Position numbers and translations under genes: made by a program. From contig JAPPIY010000007.1 of assembly GCA_026914095.1 (NCBI GenBank), positions 1-7,598 on the forward strand: a DNA stretch of 7,598 bases, written 5' to 3'. The notes beneath the pieces are model-generated. The model made no database searches. It was not told the origin of the DNA and was given only the letters and a program-made list of their open reading frames with translations. Shown here piece after piece: positions 1-6,154 of the stretch (position 1 is its first letter; every line of letters begins with the position of its first letter). This DNA is from Oligoflexia bacterium. Its GTDB lineage: Bacteria > Bdellovibrionota > Bdellovibrionia > Bdellovibrionales > UBA1609.

Positions 1-139
1 GGCCCACAGAGTTAAAAGAGGGGTCTTGGGGGTTGTAGCTATAGAGACTGAGGCTTATAAAAACTAAAAGCCCTAAAATCAAACAGCCTTTAACCCTGTT
101 CTTTCTGACTTTTTCTCTAATTTTTTTGTTCCAAGTCAT
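1..139 (-). CDS. ftsK: DNA translocase FtsK-like, N-terminal fragment (runs off left edge)
   Basis: The minus strand is open from an ATG at 139 to the window edge, giving 46 residues. A basic start (about residues 5-17, rich in K and R) is followed by a hydrophobic segment (about 19-34) and then SYNPQDPSFNSVG. A basic head, a first membrane helix and a short periplasmic motif of the form SY-P-DPS-(F/W)N is what the first helix of FtsK/SpoIIIE translocases looks like. FtsK is an inner-membrane hexameric motor that pumps the chromosome at the division septum and activates XerCD. The motor and gamma domains would lie outside the window, so this call rests on the N-terminus alone. It is divergent from the fis-like/dnaB pair. 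No good Shine-Dalgarno is visible. Another multi-helix membrane protein is possible. Confidence 0.72.
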   Translation of the reverse strand, partial: MTWNKKIREKVRKNRVKGCLILGLLVFISLSLYSYNPQDPSFNSVG

Positions 140-150
140 TTCTGAAATTA

Positions 151-156
151 AGTATA
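151..156 (-). promoter_or_regulatory. Possible -10 box of the ftsK-like gene
   Basis: TATACT on the minus strand (5 of 6 to TATAAT) ends 11 bases before the ATG at 139. No convincing -35 lies 16-18 bases upstream, where the sequence is only a T-rich tract. If used, the 5' leader would be only a few bases long. Confidence 0.3.
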
Positions 157-253
157 GATAAAATTTAAAAAAAGAAAAAGTCTGGTTTTTAATTTTTTAA
201 TATTATTTTTCCACAAAGTTAATCACAAAAAAATTATTTATTGCAATTTTATA

Positions 254-260
254 AAAGGGA
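254..260 (+). promoter_or_regulatory. Ribosome binding site deciding the start of the Fis-like gene
   Basis: AAAGGGA lies 7 bases before a TTG at 268 and 16 bases before the ATG at 277. The open frame reaches back to a TTG at 241, but that codon lies upstream of this site and so cannot use it. The spacing favours TTG 268. Confidence 0.45.
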
Positions 261-267
261 CATTACA

Positions 268-858
268 TTGCTTGAAATGAGTTTCAGTTCTTCTATCCAT
301 TCTTCAAAAAATGCTCTTTTAATTCGACTGGCCGATGTTCAGATGGAGGATATTGTAGAAAAAAAATTGCTTTATTTTTTACAGCAAAGGCCCCTGGGTC
401 GGCAAATTTTTAAAACTTTTTCTGAACCGGCGGAAAAGGCTGTGATAGAGCTGTTTTTGGAAAAACACTGTGGGAATCAGGTAAAAACCGCTCAAACTTT
501 GGGGATCAACCGCAATACATTAAAGAAAAAGATATTGCATTATAATTTGAATGTTCAAAAGGTTGTAATGAGGGAGAAAAAGCTCATTTATCTTCAAAAT
601 CGTATTTTTGTCAGCTCTATATCTTCTTTGAATTTATTTTTTGCCTGCCGTGTTAAGCTTTTATTGGATAACTCACAGGATAGGCTTCCGTCTTCTGATG
701 TTTTGAACCATATTTGTCAGCCAGTGGAGCGGAAAGTTATTCAAACAGTCTTAGATTACTGTAAAGGGAACCAAATCAGGTCTTCTCAATTTTTGGGAAT
801 TAATCGAAATACATTGAAGAAAAAGATAGGTTTTAGATCAAAAGTGAGAGCCAGTTAG
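268..858 (+). CDS. Tandem Fis-type DNA-binding protein (two Fis-like domains in one chain)
   Basis: From TTG 268 the protein has 196 residues; ATG 277 would remove three. Two helix-turn-helix units of the Fis family are visible: GNQVKTAQTLGINRNTLKKKI-type at about 69-89 and GNQIRSSQFLGINRNTLKKKI-type at about 167-187, sharing GINRNTLKKKI. The region before the first unit (about 25-68) resembles the dimerisation helices of Fis, with a hydrophobic VEKKLLYFLQQ segment and then the acidic helix leading into GNQ. Classical Fis is about 98 residues and works as a homodimer, so this chain is close to two Fis subunits joined. Fis bends DNA and regulates transcription, replication and recombination; the same fold also ends NtrC-type activators, but there is no AAA+ domain here. 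The stop TAG is followed immediately by the dnaB ATG, so the two are very likely co-transcribed. Which sites it binds is unknown. Confidence 0.8.
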   Translation: MLEMSFSSSIHSSKNALLIRLADVQMEDIVEKKLLYFLQQRPLGRQIFKTFSEPAEKAVIELFLEKHCGNQVKTAQTLGINRNTLKKKILHYNLNVQKVVMREKKLIYLQNRIFVSSISSLNLFFACRVKLLLDNSQDRLPSSDVLNHICQPVERKVIQTVLDYCKGNQIRSSQFLGINRNTLKKKIGFRSKVRAS

Positions 859-2220
859 ATGAGAGAAGTCCTTCCATCCAGTTTATCAGCTGAAAGAGCT
901 ATTCTTGGCATTCTTCTAATGGGAGAAGAGGGGGACTGGGATGAAGTGGCTGGCTTTTTAAAAGAAGAGGATTTTTTTCAGCCGGCCCACAAAACTGTTT
1001 TTGCGCATATTCAAGAGCTGTATAAAAAAGGTCAAAGCGCCGATCCGGTTACAGTAGCCAACTCTTTAAAAAAGAGTGAAAAATTAGATCAAGTGGGAGG
1101 GGCGAGTTATTTAAGTGACTTGATACATCAATTGGCCTCTAAGGCAAATATAAAAGCCTATGCGGACATCACAGTGGAAAAGGCCACTTTAAGGAAGGTG
1201 ATACAGAAGTCAGAAGAGTTTATAGAAAAAGCTTATAAAGAAGACTACACAAAGATAGAGCACTTTGTGGATTACTTGGAATCTGAAATTTTTAAATTAG
1301 GAGATCATAACAAAGGATCGGATTTAGTTCCTTTGAACAGCTTAGTGGAAACAGGCATAAAAAGATTAGAGGATTTGTTTCATAAAAAAATTTCTCTAAC
1401 AGGATTATCCAGCTCTTTTTCTGAATTGGATCATTTGACTTCAGGTTTTCAGCCTTCGGATTTGATTATTTTAGCGGCTAGGCCTTCTATGGGTAAGACA
1501 GCCTTGAGTTTAAATTTTGCTCTTCACAATGCTCTTTATAGAAAGAAAAAAGTGGCTTTTTTTTCTTTGGAAATGTCTAAAGAGTCAGTGTTAATGCGAC
1601 TGCTGTCCGCGCTCTCTCAAATCAACTTGTCACAGATTATAAGCGGGCAGATACAAGAAGGGCGCTGGAGTGATCTTATCAGCGCCGCTGCCCAGTTAAG
1701 CTCTGCTGATTTTTTTATTGATGATTCTTCTCCTTTGTCTCCTTATGAAATCCGATCTAAAGCCCGAAGGTTAAAGGCAAAAAAAGGCTTGGATTTAATT
1801 GTAGTGGATTATCTCCAGCTGATGCAACTGCCGGAAAAAAGTGAGACTAGGGAGAGAGAAGTTTCGGAAATGTCCCGCCTTTTAAAAGCTTTTGCGAAAG
1901 AGCTGGCAATTCCAATTATCACTTTGTCTCAGTTGAATCGGGGAGTGGAGGGACGCGCCAACCGCCGGCCTATTTTGTCTGACTTAAGGGAGTCAGGAGC
2001 TATTGAGCAGGACGCGGATTTGATAATGATGCTTTACAGGGAAGATTATTATGACGAAGGCTCAGGAAATAACACAGCAGAAGTGATCATTAACAAACAT
2101 AGGAACGGGCCTACAGGAACAGTGGAGCTTAAATGGGTGCCGGAATTTGGAGCTTTTGAAAACAACATTCCAGCAGAAGAGATAAAACCGCCCCTTCCGG
2201 AAGATCACATTCCTTTTTAA
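859..2220 (+). CDS. dnaB: Replicative DNA helicase DnaB
   Basis: This 453-residue protein is the usual length for DnaB, the hexameric helicase that unwinds DNA at the replication fork and recruits primase. The N-terminal helical domain (about 5-105) contains LSAERAILGILL and the DFFQPAHKTVF segment. A linker follows, then the RecA-like ATPase domain from about 185: Walker A ARPSMGKT at 207-214 (K213, T214), the SLEMS strand with catalytic E238, Walker B LIVVDYLQL with D317, LSQLNRGVE, and the arginine-finger region HRNGPTG at 414-420. No inteins or missing motifs are seen. Its ATG directly follows the stop of the Fis-like gene, and only a weak GTGAGAG purine run lies upstream inside that gene, so translation is probably coupled to it. 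A weak terminator follows. Confidence 0.97.
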   Translation: MREVLPSSLSAERAILGILLMGEEGDWDEVAGFLKEEDFFQPAHKTVFAHIQELYKKGQSADPVTVANSLKKSEKLDQVGGASYLSDLIHQLASKANIKAYADITVEKATLRKVIQKSEEFIEKAYKEDYTKIEHFVDYLESEIFKLGDHNKGSDLVPLNSLVETGIKRLEDLFHKKISLTGLSSSFSELDHLTSGFQPSDLIILAARPSMGKTALSLNFALHNALYRKKKVAFFSLEMSKESVLMRLLSALSQINLSQIISGQIQEGRWSDLISAAAQLSSADFFIDDSSPLSPYEIRSKARRLKAKKGLDLIVVDYLQLMQLPEKSETREREVSEMSRLLKAFAKELAIPIITLSQLNRGVEGRANRRPILSDLRESGAIEQDADLIMMLYREDYYDEGSGNNTAEVIINKHRNGPTGTVELKWVPEFGAFENNIPAEEIKPPLPEDHIPF

Positions 2221-2254
2221 ATTCTAGTTTATAGGATCTTTTAGAATAGTTTTT
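2221..2254 (+). terminator. Weak candidate terminator after dnaB
   Basis: ATTCTA at 2221-2226 can pair with TAGAAT at 2242-2247 around a 15-base loop, followed by AGTTTTT. The stem is short and AT-rich, so termination would be inefficient, and read-through into the methyltransferase gene is possible. Confidence 0.3.
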
Positions 2255-2293
2255 GTTAAAAATGGAGTAAATTTTCTGACTTTAAAAAATAAG

Positions 2294-2383
2294 TTGGGGG
2301 AAATTATTTCTGAATCAAATAGGGAAAAAAGCATGGAAGGCAGAGCTGAAAAATTTTTAAAATTGATTGAGGAGCTTTTATGA
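2294..2383 (+). CDS. Possible short leader ORF or gene remnant before the methyltransferase
   Basis: A frame open from 2228 ends at TGA 2381-2383 and overlaps the methyltransferase ATG by two bases in an ATGA arrangement. From TTG 2294 it would give 29 residues ending in EGRAEKFLKLIEELL, a plausible amphipathic helix; an ATG at 2333 would leave 16 residues. No good ribosome site precedes either start. It may be the tail of a decayed gene once coupled to the methyltransferase, or chance. No family is recognised. Confidence 0.2.
   Translation: MGEIISESNREKSMEGRAEKFLKLIEELL
2369..2374 (+). promoter_or_regulatory. Strong ribosome binding site of the methyltransferase
   Basis: GAGGAG ends 5 bases before the ATG at 2380 and fixes this start. 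It is the strongest Shine-Dalgarno in front of any recognised gene in the window. Confidence 0.75.
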
Positions 2384-3297
2384 AAAAACGCAAAACACAA
2401 ACACAGTCTTTTGGCAGTTCAGGGAGACAGGGGCATGATTCTTCTTTATTTTATAGCTCAAAGCTATATAAGAGTTTAGACTGCAAAGAGATAGCGCAAG
2501 ATAACATAGAAAATTCAATTCAAAGCGATGTCATTAATCGAATTTTTTTAAAGTCCTCAATAAAAATGACAGAATTGCCAGACAATTCTATTCATGTAAT
2601 GATAACTTCTCCTCCTTATAATGTTTCAAAAGAATATGATGAAAATTTATCGTTGGAAGAATATTTAAACCTTCTTAATAAGGTTTTTTCAGAGACTTAT
2701 AGAGTTTTAGTCAAAGGGGGAAGAGCTTGCGTCAATATAGCAAATATAGGGCGAAAGCCTTATATTCCTCTTTCTGACTATATTTCTAAAATGATGATAG
2801 ACATAGGTTTTTTGATGAGAGGTGAAATTATATGGAATAAGTCGGCTGGTTCCGGAACTTCTACCGCATGGGGGAGCTGGCGCTCTCCTTCTAACCCTAC
2901 TTTAAGAGATGTGCATGAATATATTTTAATTTTTTCAAAGGGAGTTTATAAAAGGGAGAAACAGAATAAAAAAACGACCATTCAAAAGGAGCAGTTTATA
3001 GAATGGACAAAATCTATTTGGAATATGAATACAGAATCCGCTAAAAAAATAGGCCATCCCGCGCCCTTTCCGGAAGAACTGCCGTTTCGTCTTATGCAGC
3101 TTTACTCGTTTGAAAATGATATTATTTTAGACCCTTTTATGGGAAGCGGCACTACGGCTGTTGTTGGGTTGAAAAATAATAGAAAGTTTGTAGGCTATGA
3201 AATAAACAAAAATTATGTGAAATTAGCCAATGAAAGAATATTAAGTTTGCAACCTTCTTTGTTTCAAAATGGGAGTGAAAAATTGTTAGGTTTGTAA
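2380..3297 (+). CDS. Site-specific DNA methyltransferase, beta-order amino-MTase (probably cytosine-N4 or adenine-N6)
   Basis: The 305-residue protein carries the catalytic motif IV TSPPYN at 76-81 and, near the C-terminus, the AdoMet-binding motif I DPFMGSGTT at 251-259. The order IV before I is that of the beta group of exocyclic-amino methyltransferases. An S before PPY is more common in m4C enzymes, while D or N before PPY is usual for m6A, so m4C is favoured but not proven. Between them, IWNKSAGSGTSTAWGSW and HEYILIFSKG are typical of this family, and FVGYEINKNYVKLANERI follows motif I. The N-terminal 50 residues (with GHDSSLFYSSKLY) are probably a specificity or dimer element. No endonuclease gene is visible on either side, so within the window it is solitary. 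It sits between dnaB and a convergent gene 17 bases away, an odd place that suggests acquisition. The recognition sequence cannot be read from the protein. Confidence 0.93.
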   Translation: MKKRKTQTQSFGSSGRQGHDSSLFYSSKLYKSLDCKEIAQDNIENSIQSDVINRIFLKSSIKMTELPDNSIHVMITSPPYNVSKEYDENLSLEEYLNLLNKVFSETYRVLVKGGRACVNIANIGRKPYIPLSDYISKMMIDIGFLMRGEIIWNKSAGSGTSTAWGSWRSPSNPTLRDVHEYILIFSKGVYKREKQNKKTTIQKEQFIEWTKSIWNMNTESAKKIGHPAPFPEELPFRLMQLYSFENDIILDPFMGSGTTAVVGLKNNRKFVGYEINKNYVKLANERILSLQPSLFQNGSEKLLGL

Positions 3298-3314
3298 TTT
3301 TCTAATAAGAATAT

Positions 3315-4100
3315 TTAAACAGAAAATCTGTTTTGGATAACGGCTGTTAAATCCTGTAACTGTTCTGTTTTTGTATCTAAGCTTTTTAAAGCTTTAAAGC
3401 TTTTGTTTAAACAAGCCGTTCCTTCTTTTAAGAGCCATTTTCTATTGGCGCCATCTCGATCTTGAAAGTCATCGGCCAGCTGATAAGCCAGTCCTAAATT
3501 GTCAGCAAAAATTTTTAGAGCCTGCTTTTCTTTTTTTGTTTTTCCCCACAGCAAAAGAGGGCCTAAAACACAGGCTGAAATCAAAGAGCCTGTTTTTAAC
3601 TGCATCATTTTTAAAGTGTTTTTTTTAGAGAGAGATTTGCTTTTGAGATCTAAAGCCTGACCGCTCATTAAAGCCTGAAAGCCAACTTTAGAAATTAAAA
3701 GGTCTAAAATCTCTTTTCTTTTTTTATCAAATACAGGGCGTTTTAGCAGGGAAAAGCTTTCTACAAAAAGACAAGTTCCAGCCAGCAAGGCTATATCTTC
3801 TCCAAAAACTAAATGGTTGCAGGCTTTGCCTCGTCTTATTTTTGCGCTGTCCATAGCAGGCATATCATCATGGATCAGGCTTCCGGTGTGTATCATTTCT
3901 ATAGCTATAGCCCAAGGAAGAATTTTTTTTGGATTTTGACCTAAAGCCTTTGTAGCGGCAAAACACAATTGGGGGCGAAAGCGACTGGCTTTTGCCTGTA
4001 AACTATAAAGGAGGGCTTTTTTCAAAAGCTTTTGAGCCGGGGAGGGGGTTTTTAAAAAAGCCTTTTGCAAATAAGAGTTAAAATGAGATTCAAAGCTCAT
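3315..4100 (-). CDS. ispA: Short-chain trans-prenyl diphosphate synthase (FPP/GGPP synthase family), shortened
   Basis: The enzyme condenses isopentenyl diphosphate with allylic diphosphates to make C15 or C20 precursors for undecaprenol, quinones and other isoprenoids in the cytosol. The first aspartate-rich motif is DDMPAMD at 78-84, followed by RRGK at 89-92, NHLVFGED at 95-102, GQALDL at 147-152, KTG at 169-171, and the second motif YQLADDFQD at 206-214. The DDxxxxD spacing is the bacterial/plastid type. Oddities: at 261 residues it is about 35 shorter than E. coli IspA; the N-terminal GGKR motif reads AKASR (36-40); the lysine-bearing GKxTYP region that normally follows the second motif is missing; and the residue five before the first Asp is G73, not aromatic. 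The last point and the IHTxSLIHDD context resemble GGPP synthases, so the product may be longer than FPP. The gene symbol is therefore family-level only. It has its own TATAAT box. Confidence 0.88.
   Translation of the reverse strand: MSFESHFNSYLQKAFLKTPSPAQKLLKKALLYSLQAKASRFRPQLCFAATKALGQNPKKILPWAIAIEMIHTGSLIHDDMPAMDSAKIRRGKACNHLVFGEDIALLAGTCLFVESFSLLKRPVFDKKRKEILDLLISKVGFQALMSGQALDLKSKSLSKKNTLKMMQLKTGSLISACVLGPLLLWGKTKKEKQALKIFADNLGLAYQLADDFQDRDGANRKWLLKEGTACLNKSFKALKSLDTKTEQLQDLTAVIQNRFSV
3317..3333. terminator. Hairpin between the convergent methyltransferase and prenyl synthase genes
   Basis: AAACAGA (3317-3323) and TCTGTTT (3327-3333) form a perfect 7-bp stem with a 3-base loop. The hairpin overlaps the stop codon of the prenyl synthase. 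The stem is AT-rich and the T-run is short, so it is a weak, possibly bidirectional terminator for both convergent genes. Confidence 0.35.
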
Positions 4101-4108
4101 AAAGCTTG

Positions 4109-4136
4109 ATTATACTGACTTGGTTTGGATTTTAAA
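4109..4136 (-). promoter_or_regulatory. Promoter of the prenyl synthase gene
   Basis: On the minus strand TATAAT (4114-4109) is a perfect -10 box; TTTAAA (4136-4131) is a 4-of-6 match to TTGACA with a 16-base spacer. Only 8 bases separate the -10 from the ATG at 4100, so transcription would begin at or within a base or two of the start codon. It lies just downstream of the long palindrome, which fits independent transcription of the gene. Confidence 0.55.
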
Positions 4137-4157
4137 GTTTTTTCTGGAGATGGCGGT

Positions 4158-4303
4158 AAAAATCTTATGGCTGAAAATTTTTAATTTAGAGGCTTAAAAC
4201 GAGTTCGGCTTTGAACACAACGCGGCTGAAAGTCGCTTTGTGGCAAAACACATGTCCGAGATTTTAAGCCTCTAAATTAAAAATTTTCAGCCATAAGATT
4301 TTT
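4158..4303. repeat. 146-bp palindromic element with perfect 42-bp inverted arms
   Basis: The left arm (4158-4199) and right arm (4262-4303) are exact reverse complements over 42 bases. The 62-base centre holds a second hairpin: CACAA, one mismatch, GCGGCT, loop GAA, AGTCGC, mismatch, TTGTG (4216-4242), and TCGG/CCGA (4205-4208, 4256-4259) can also pair. The right arm abuts the stop codon of the aldolase gene and the left arm ends 57 bases before the prenyl synthase start. The arms are AT-rich with only a short T-run at the end, so it does not look like an ordinary intrinsic terminator, although it would form a very strong hairpin in the trpS-aldolase transcript. It resembles a MITE or a small palindromic repeat; no clear target-site duplication is visible. 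Perfect arms suggest recent origin or maintenance. Confidence 0.85.
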
Positions 4304-4927
4304 TTATAAACCTAAACCCGCTTTTGTTTTTTTTAATAGTTCATTCACTTCTTTTTGAGATAAAGTTTTTGTCTGTCCCATAGCTTCTGAAAGGCATAAA
4401 ATTTTACAAGCATGCTCCAACTGCTCCATGATTGAAAAAGCCTCTTGTAAATTCTCCCCCCATACCACAGCCCCATGGTGAGACAGTATCAAGGCTTTGC
4501 TGTTTTGAACAAAGGGTATTAAACTCTCTCCTAACTGTTTTGTCCCAGGGCGAGTGTAAGGCGCAAAAGGAACTGAGCCTAAGGCAATTACTATTTCTGG
4601 AAGAGCTTGAGGCAAAAATTTCCAATGCGCTCGCGCTAAACTTAAGGCAATGGCAGAAGGAGGATGGGCATGCGCAATGGCTTGAGCTTTTTTTTGATAT
4701 TTGTAAATGGCCAAGTGCATGTATTTTTCGGAAGAGGCTTGTCCTTTTAAATTCTGGCCTTTTTCATTTATCAAGCATAAGTCTTTTAAGTTTATTTCAG
4801 ACTTATTGACATTAGAGGGAGTGATAACAATTTTGTTTCCTTGTTTTTCACTTACATTGCCGTCAGAACCGGCAATCAGGTTTTTTTCATAGAGTTTTTT
4901 GCAGATTAAAGGGATTTTGCTTTTCAT
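4304..4927 (-). CDS. Class II aldolase/adducin family protein
   Basis: The 207-residue protein is close to the 215 of E. coli L-fuculose-1-phosphate aldolase. Visible signatures are GSDGNVS at 20-26 and ITPSNVNKSE at 35-44 (phosphate-binding loops), SSE at 65-67 with the likely catalytic acid E67, the zinc ligands H86 and H88 in AHAHPPSA, and a third zinc histidine in LSHHGAVVWG (H150 or H151). Members are zinc enzymes that cleave or dehydrate sugar phosphates: fuculose- or rhamnulose-phosphate aldolase, ribulose-5-phosphate epimerase, methylthioribulose-1-phosphate dehydratase. The sequence alone does not decide the substrate, and no sugar- or methionine-salvage partner lies nearby. It starts 6 bases after the trpS stop, so the two are co-transcribed. 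Its stop codon directly touches the right arm of the palindrome. Confidence 0.88.
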   Translation of the reverse strand: MKSKIPLICKKLYEKNLIAGSDGNVSEKQGNKIVITPSNVNKSEINLKDLCLINEKGQNLKGQASSEKYMHLAIYKYQKKAQAIAHAHPPSAIALSLARAHWKFLPQALPEIVIALGSVPFAPYTRPGTKQLGESLIPFVQNSKALILSHHGAVVWGENLQEAFSIMEQLEHACKILCLSEAMGQTKTLSQKEVNELLKKTKAGLGL

Positions 4928-4933
4928 AGTTTT

Positions 4934-5941
4934 TTAAAGCTCTTTAAAGAGTCCAACTGTTTTCTTGACTTGTTTTAAAAAAGCTTGAGCTTCCTCTTTC
5001 ACTTTTTCGCTTCCTGTTTTTAAAATTTTTTCCAGCTCTAGGGGTTGAGACATATAATGATCATAAGTTTCTTTTTTCTTTTTAAAATAATCCTCCAATT
5101 TATAAAATAAAATATCTTTGGCCTCCCCCCAGCCAATCCCTTTGGCATAATGCTCTTTTAAATTTTGGGTTTCTTTGGCAGAGGCAAAGTGTTTGTAGAT
5201 TTGAAAAATAAGGCAGTTTTTTGTGTCTTTGGGCGTTTCTGCCGGCAGAGAGTCGGTTTTAATTTTTCTGATCAGTTTTTGAAGTTTTTTTGATTCTAAA
5301 AATAAGGGAATTTCGTTATTGTAACTCTTGCTCATTTTTCTTCCGTCTAAACCCGGTAGAATTTTTTGCTCTCGGACAAGGGCTTTTGGGATAGTAAATA
5401 AATTGCTTTTATAAATGTGGTTAAATTTTTGGGCTATGTCTCTAGCCATCTCTAAATGCTGGACTTGATCCCCTCCCACCGGCACCTGATGGGGGGAAAA
5501 GAGCAAAATGTCCGCTGACATTAAAATAGGGTAATTGTAAAGCCCCATATTCACTTTATCATCTAGGTCTTTTTTTCCTAATTTTAAATTTTGATCTCTT
5601 TTAGCTTTGTAAGAATGCGCTCTATTCATCAATCCTTTTGGGGTACAGCAAGATAAAATCCAATTCAACTCAAACAGCTCAGGAATATCAGACTGACAGT
5701 AAAAAAAGACCTTGTTTGGATCTAAACCGCAGGCCAGCCATGCGGAGGCGGCTTGGTGGATAGAATGCTTTAATTCGGCGGTTGGAGGCTGAATGGTTAG
5801 AGAGTGGCTGTCCGCTATAAAGAGATAGGAGGAAATATTGTCTTTCTGCGCAAGATCTAAAGAGGGCTTGATAGCCCCCACATAATTTCCTATATGGATT
5901 TGACCGGTTGGCTTTATCCCTGTCAAAATTTTTTGTAACAT
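4934..5941 (-). CDS. trpS: Tryptophan--tRNA ligase (TrpRS)
   Basis: This cytosolic class I synthetase charges tRNA-Trp with tryptophan using ATP. At 335 residues it has the usual bacterial length. Motifs in order: PTGQIHIGNYVGAI at 11-24 with the HIGN signature, DSHSLT at 44-49, the MSADILLF segment with D144 expected to hold the indole nitrogen, PVGGDQVQHLEMARDIA at 154-170, and KMSKS at 202-206 within GLDGRKMSKSYNN. The C-terminal helical part carries the anticodon contacts. The N-terminus MLQKILTGIKPTG matches the family start, so ATG 5941 is secure even though no Shine-Dalgarno precedes it. A strong promoter lies directly upstream. It is the first gene of a two-gene operon with the aldolase. 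Confidence 0.97.
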   Translation of the reverse strand: MLQKILTGIKPTGQIHIGNYVGAIKPSLDLAQKDNISSYLFIADSHSLTIQPPTAELKHSIHQAASAWLACGLDPNKVFFYCQSDIPELFELNWILSCCTPKGLMNRAHSYKAKRDQNLKLGKKDLDDKVNMGLYNYPILMSADILLFSPHQVPVGGDQVQHLEMARDIAQKFNHIYKSNLFTIPKALVREQKILPGLDGRKMSKSYNNEIPLFLESKKLQKLIRKIKTDSLPAETPKDTKNCLIFQIYKHFASAKETQNLKEHYAKGIGWGEAKDILFYKLEDYFKKKKETYDHYMSQPLELEKILKTGSEKVKEEAQAFLKQVKKTVGLFKEL

Positions 5942-5947
5942 GATCTA

Positions 5948-5976
5948 TTTATAAAGGACAAATCTTCTCTTCTCAA
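5948..5976 (-). promoter_or_regulatory. trpS promoter, probably giving a leaderless mRNA
   Basis: On the minus strand TTGAGA (5976-5971, 5 of 6) and TATAAA (5953-5948, 5 of 6) are spaced exactly 17 bases apart. The -10 ends only 6 bases before the ATG at 5941, so transcription should begin at or next to the start codon. No T-box or trp leader can fit. Confidence 0.65.
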
Positions 5977-6009
5977 GTTAAAATTAGGGCCTGTCGTAAT
6001 ATACCAACC

Positions 6010-6144
6010 CTGTTTAAGTTTTCCTGATTTCTCATCATTCCCGCTCAGCTTGTCCTCGCGAAAGCCTGCCCTCATGGAAAAGGGGGCGGGGAGCAGGAAT
6101 CTAATTCAAAGCGGGAAAATTCAGGAATTATATACTTAAAACAG
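6010..6144. repeat. Imperfect palindromic element with a GC-rich core
   Basis: The ends CTGTTTAAG (6010) and CTTAAAACAG (to 6144) are inverted, as are TCCTGA/TCAGGA further in and ATTCCCGCT/AGCGGGAA. The core contains CTCGCGAAAGC, a GGGGGCGGGG run and AGCAGGAATC and is markedly richer in GC than the flanks. A TCATTCCCGC...CAGGAATC pattern is typical of dispersed intergenic repeats in many proteobacterial genomes. No ORF is present. Nothing in the window shows a second full copy. Confidence 0.55.
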
Positions 6145-6154
6145 CAAATAAGTT

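Noticed and set aside
4158..4303. CRISPR array or simple Rho-independent terminator
   Set aside because: The repeats are inverted, not direct, and occur once each, so it is not CRISPR; the 42-bp AT-rich arms and 62-base centre are unlike an ordinary terminator.
4404..4892. Several ORFs of 61-125 codons on both strands inside the aldolase gene
   Set aside because: They overlap a gene with clear zinc-site motifs, lack ribosome sites and show no recognisable domain; they are shadows.
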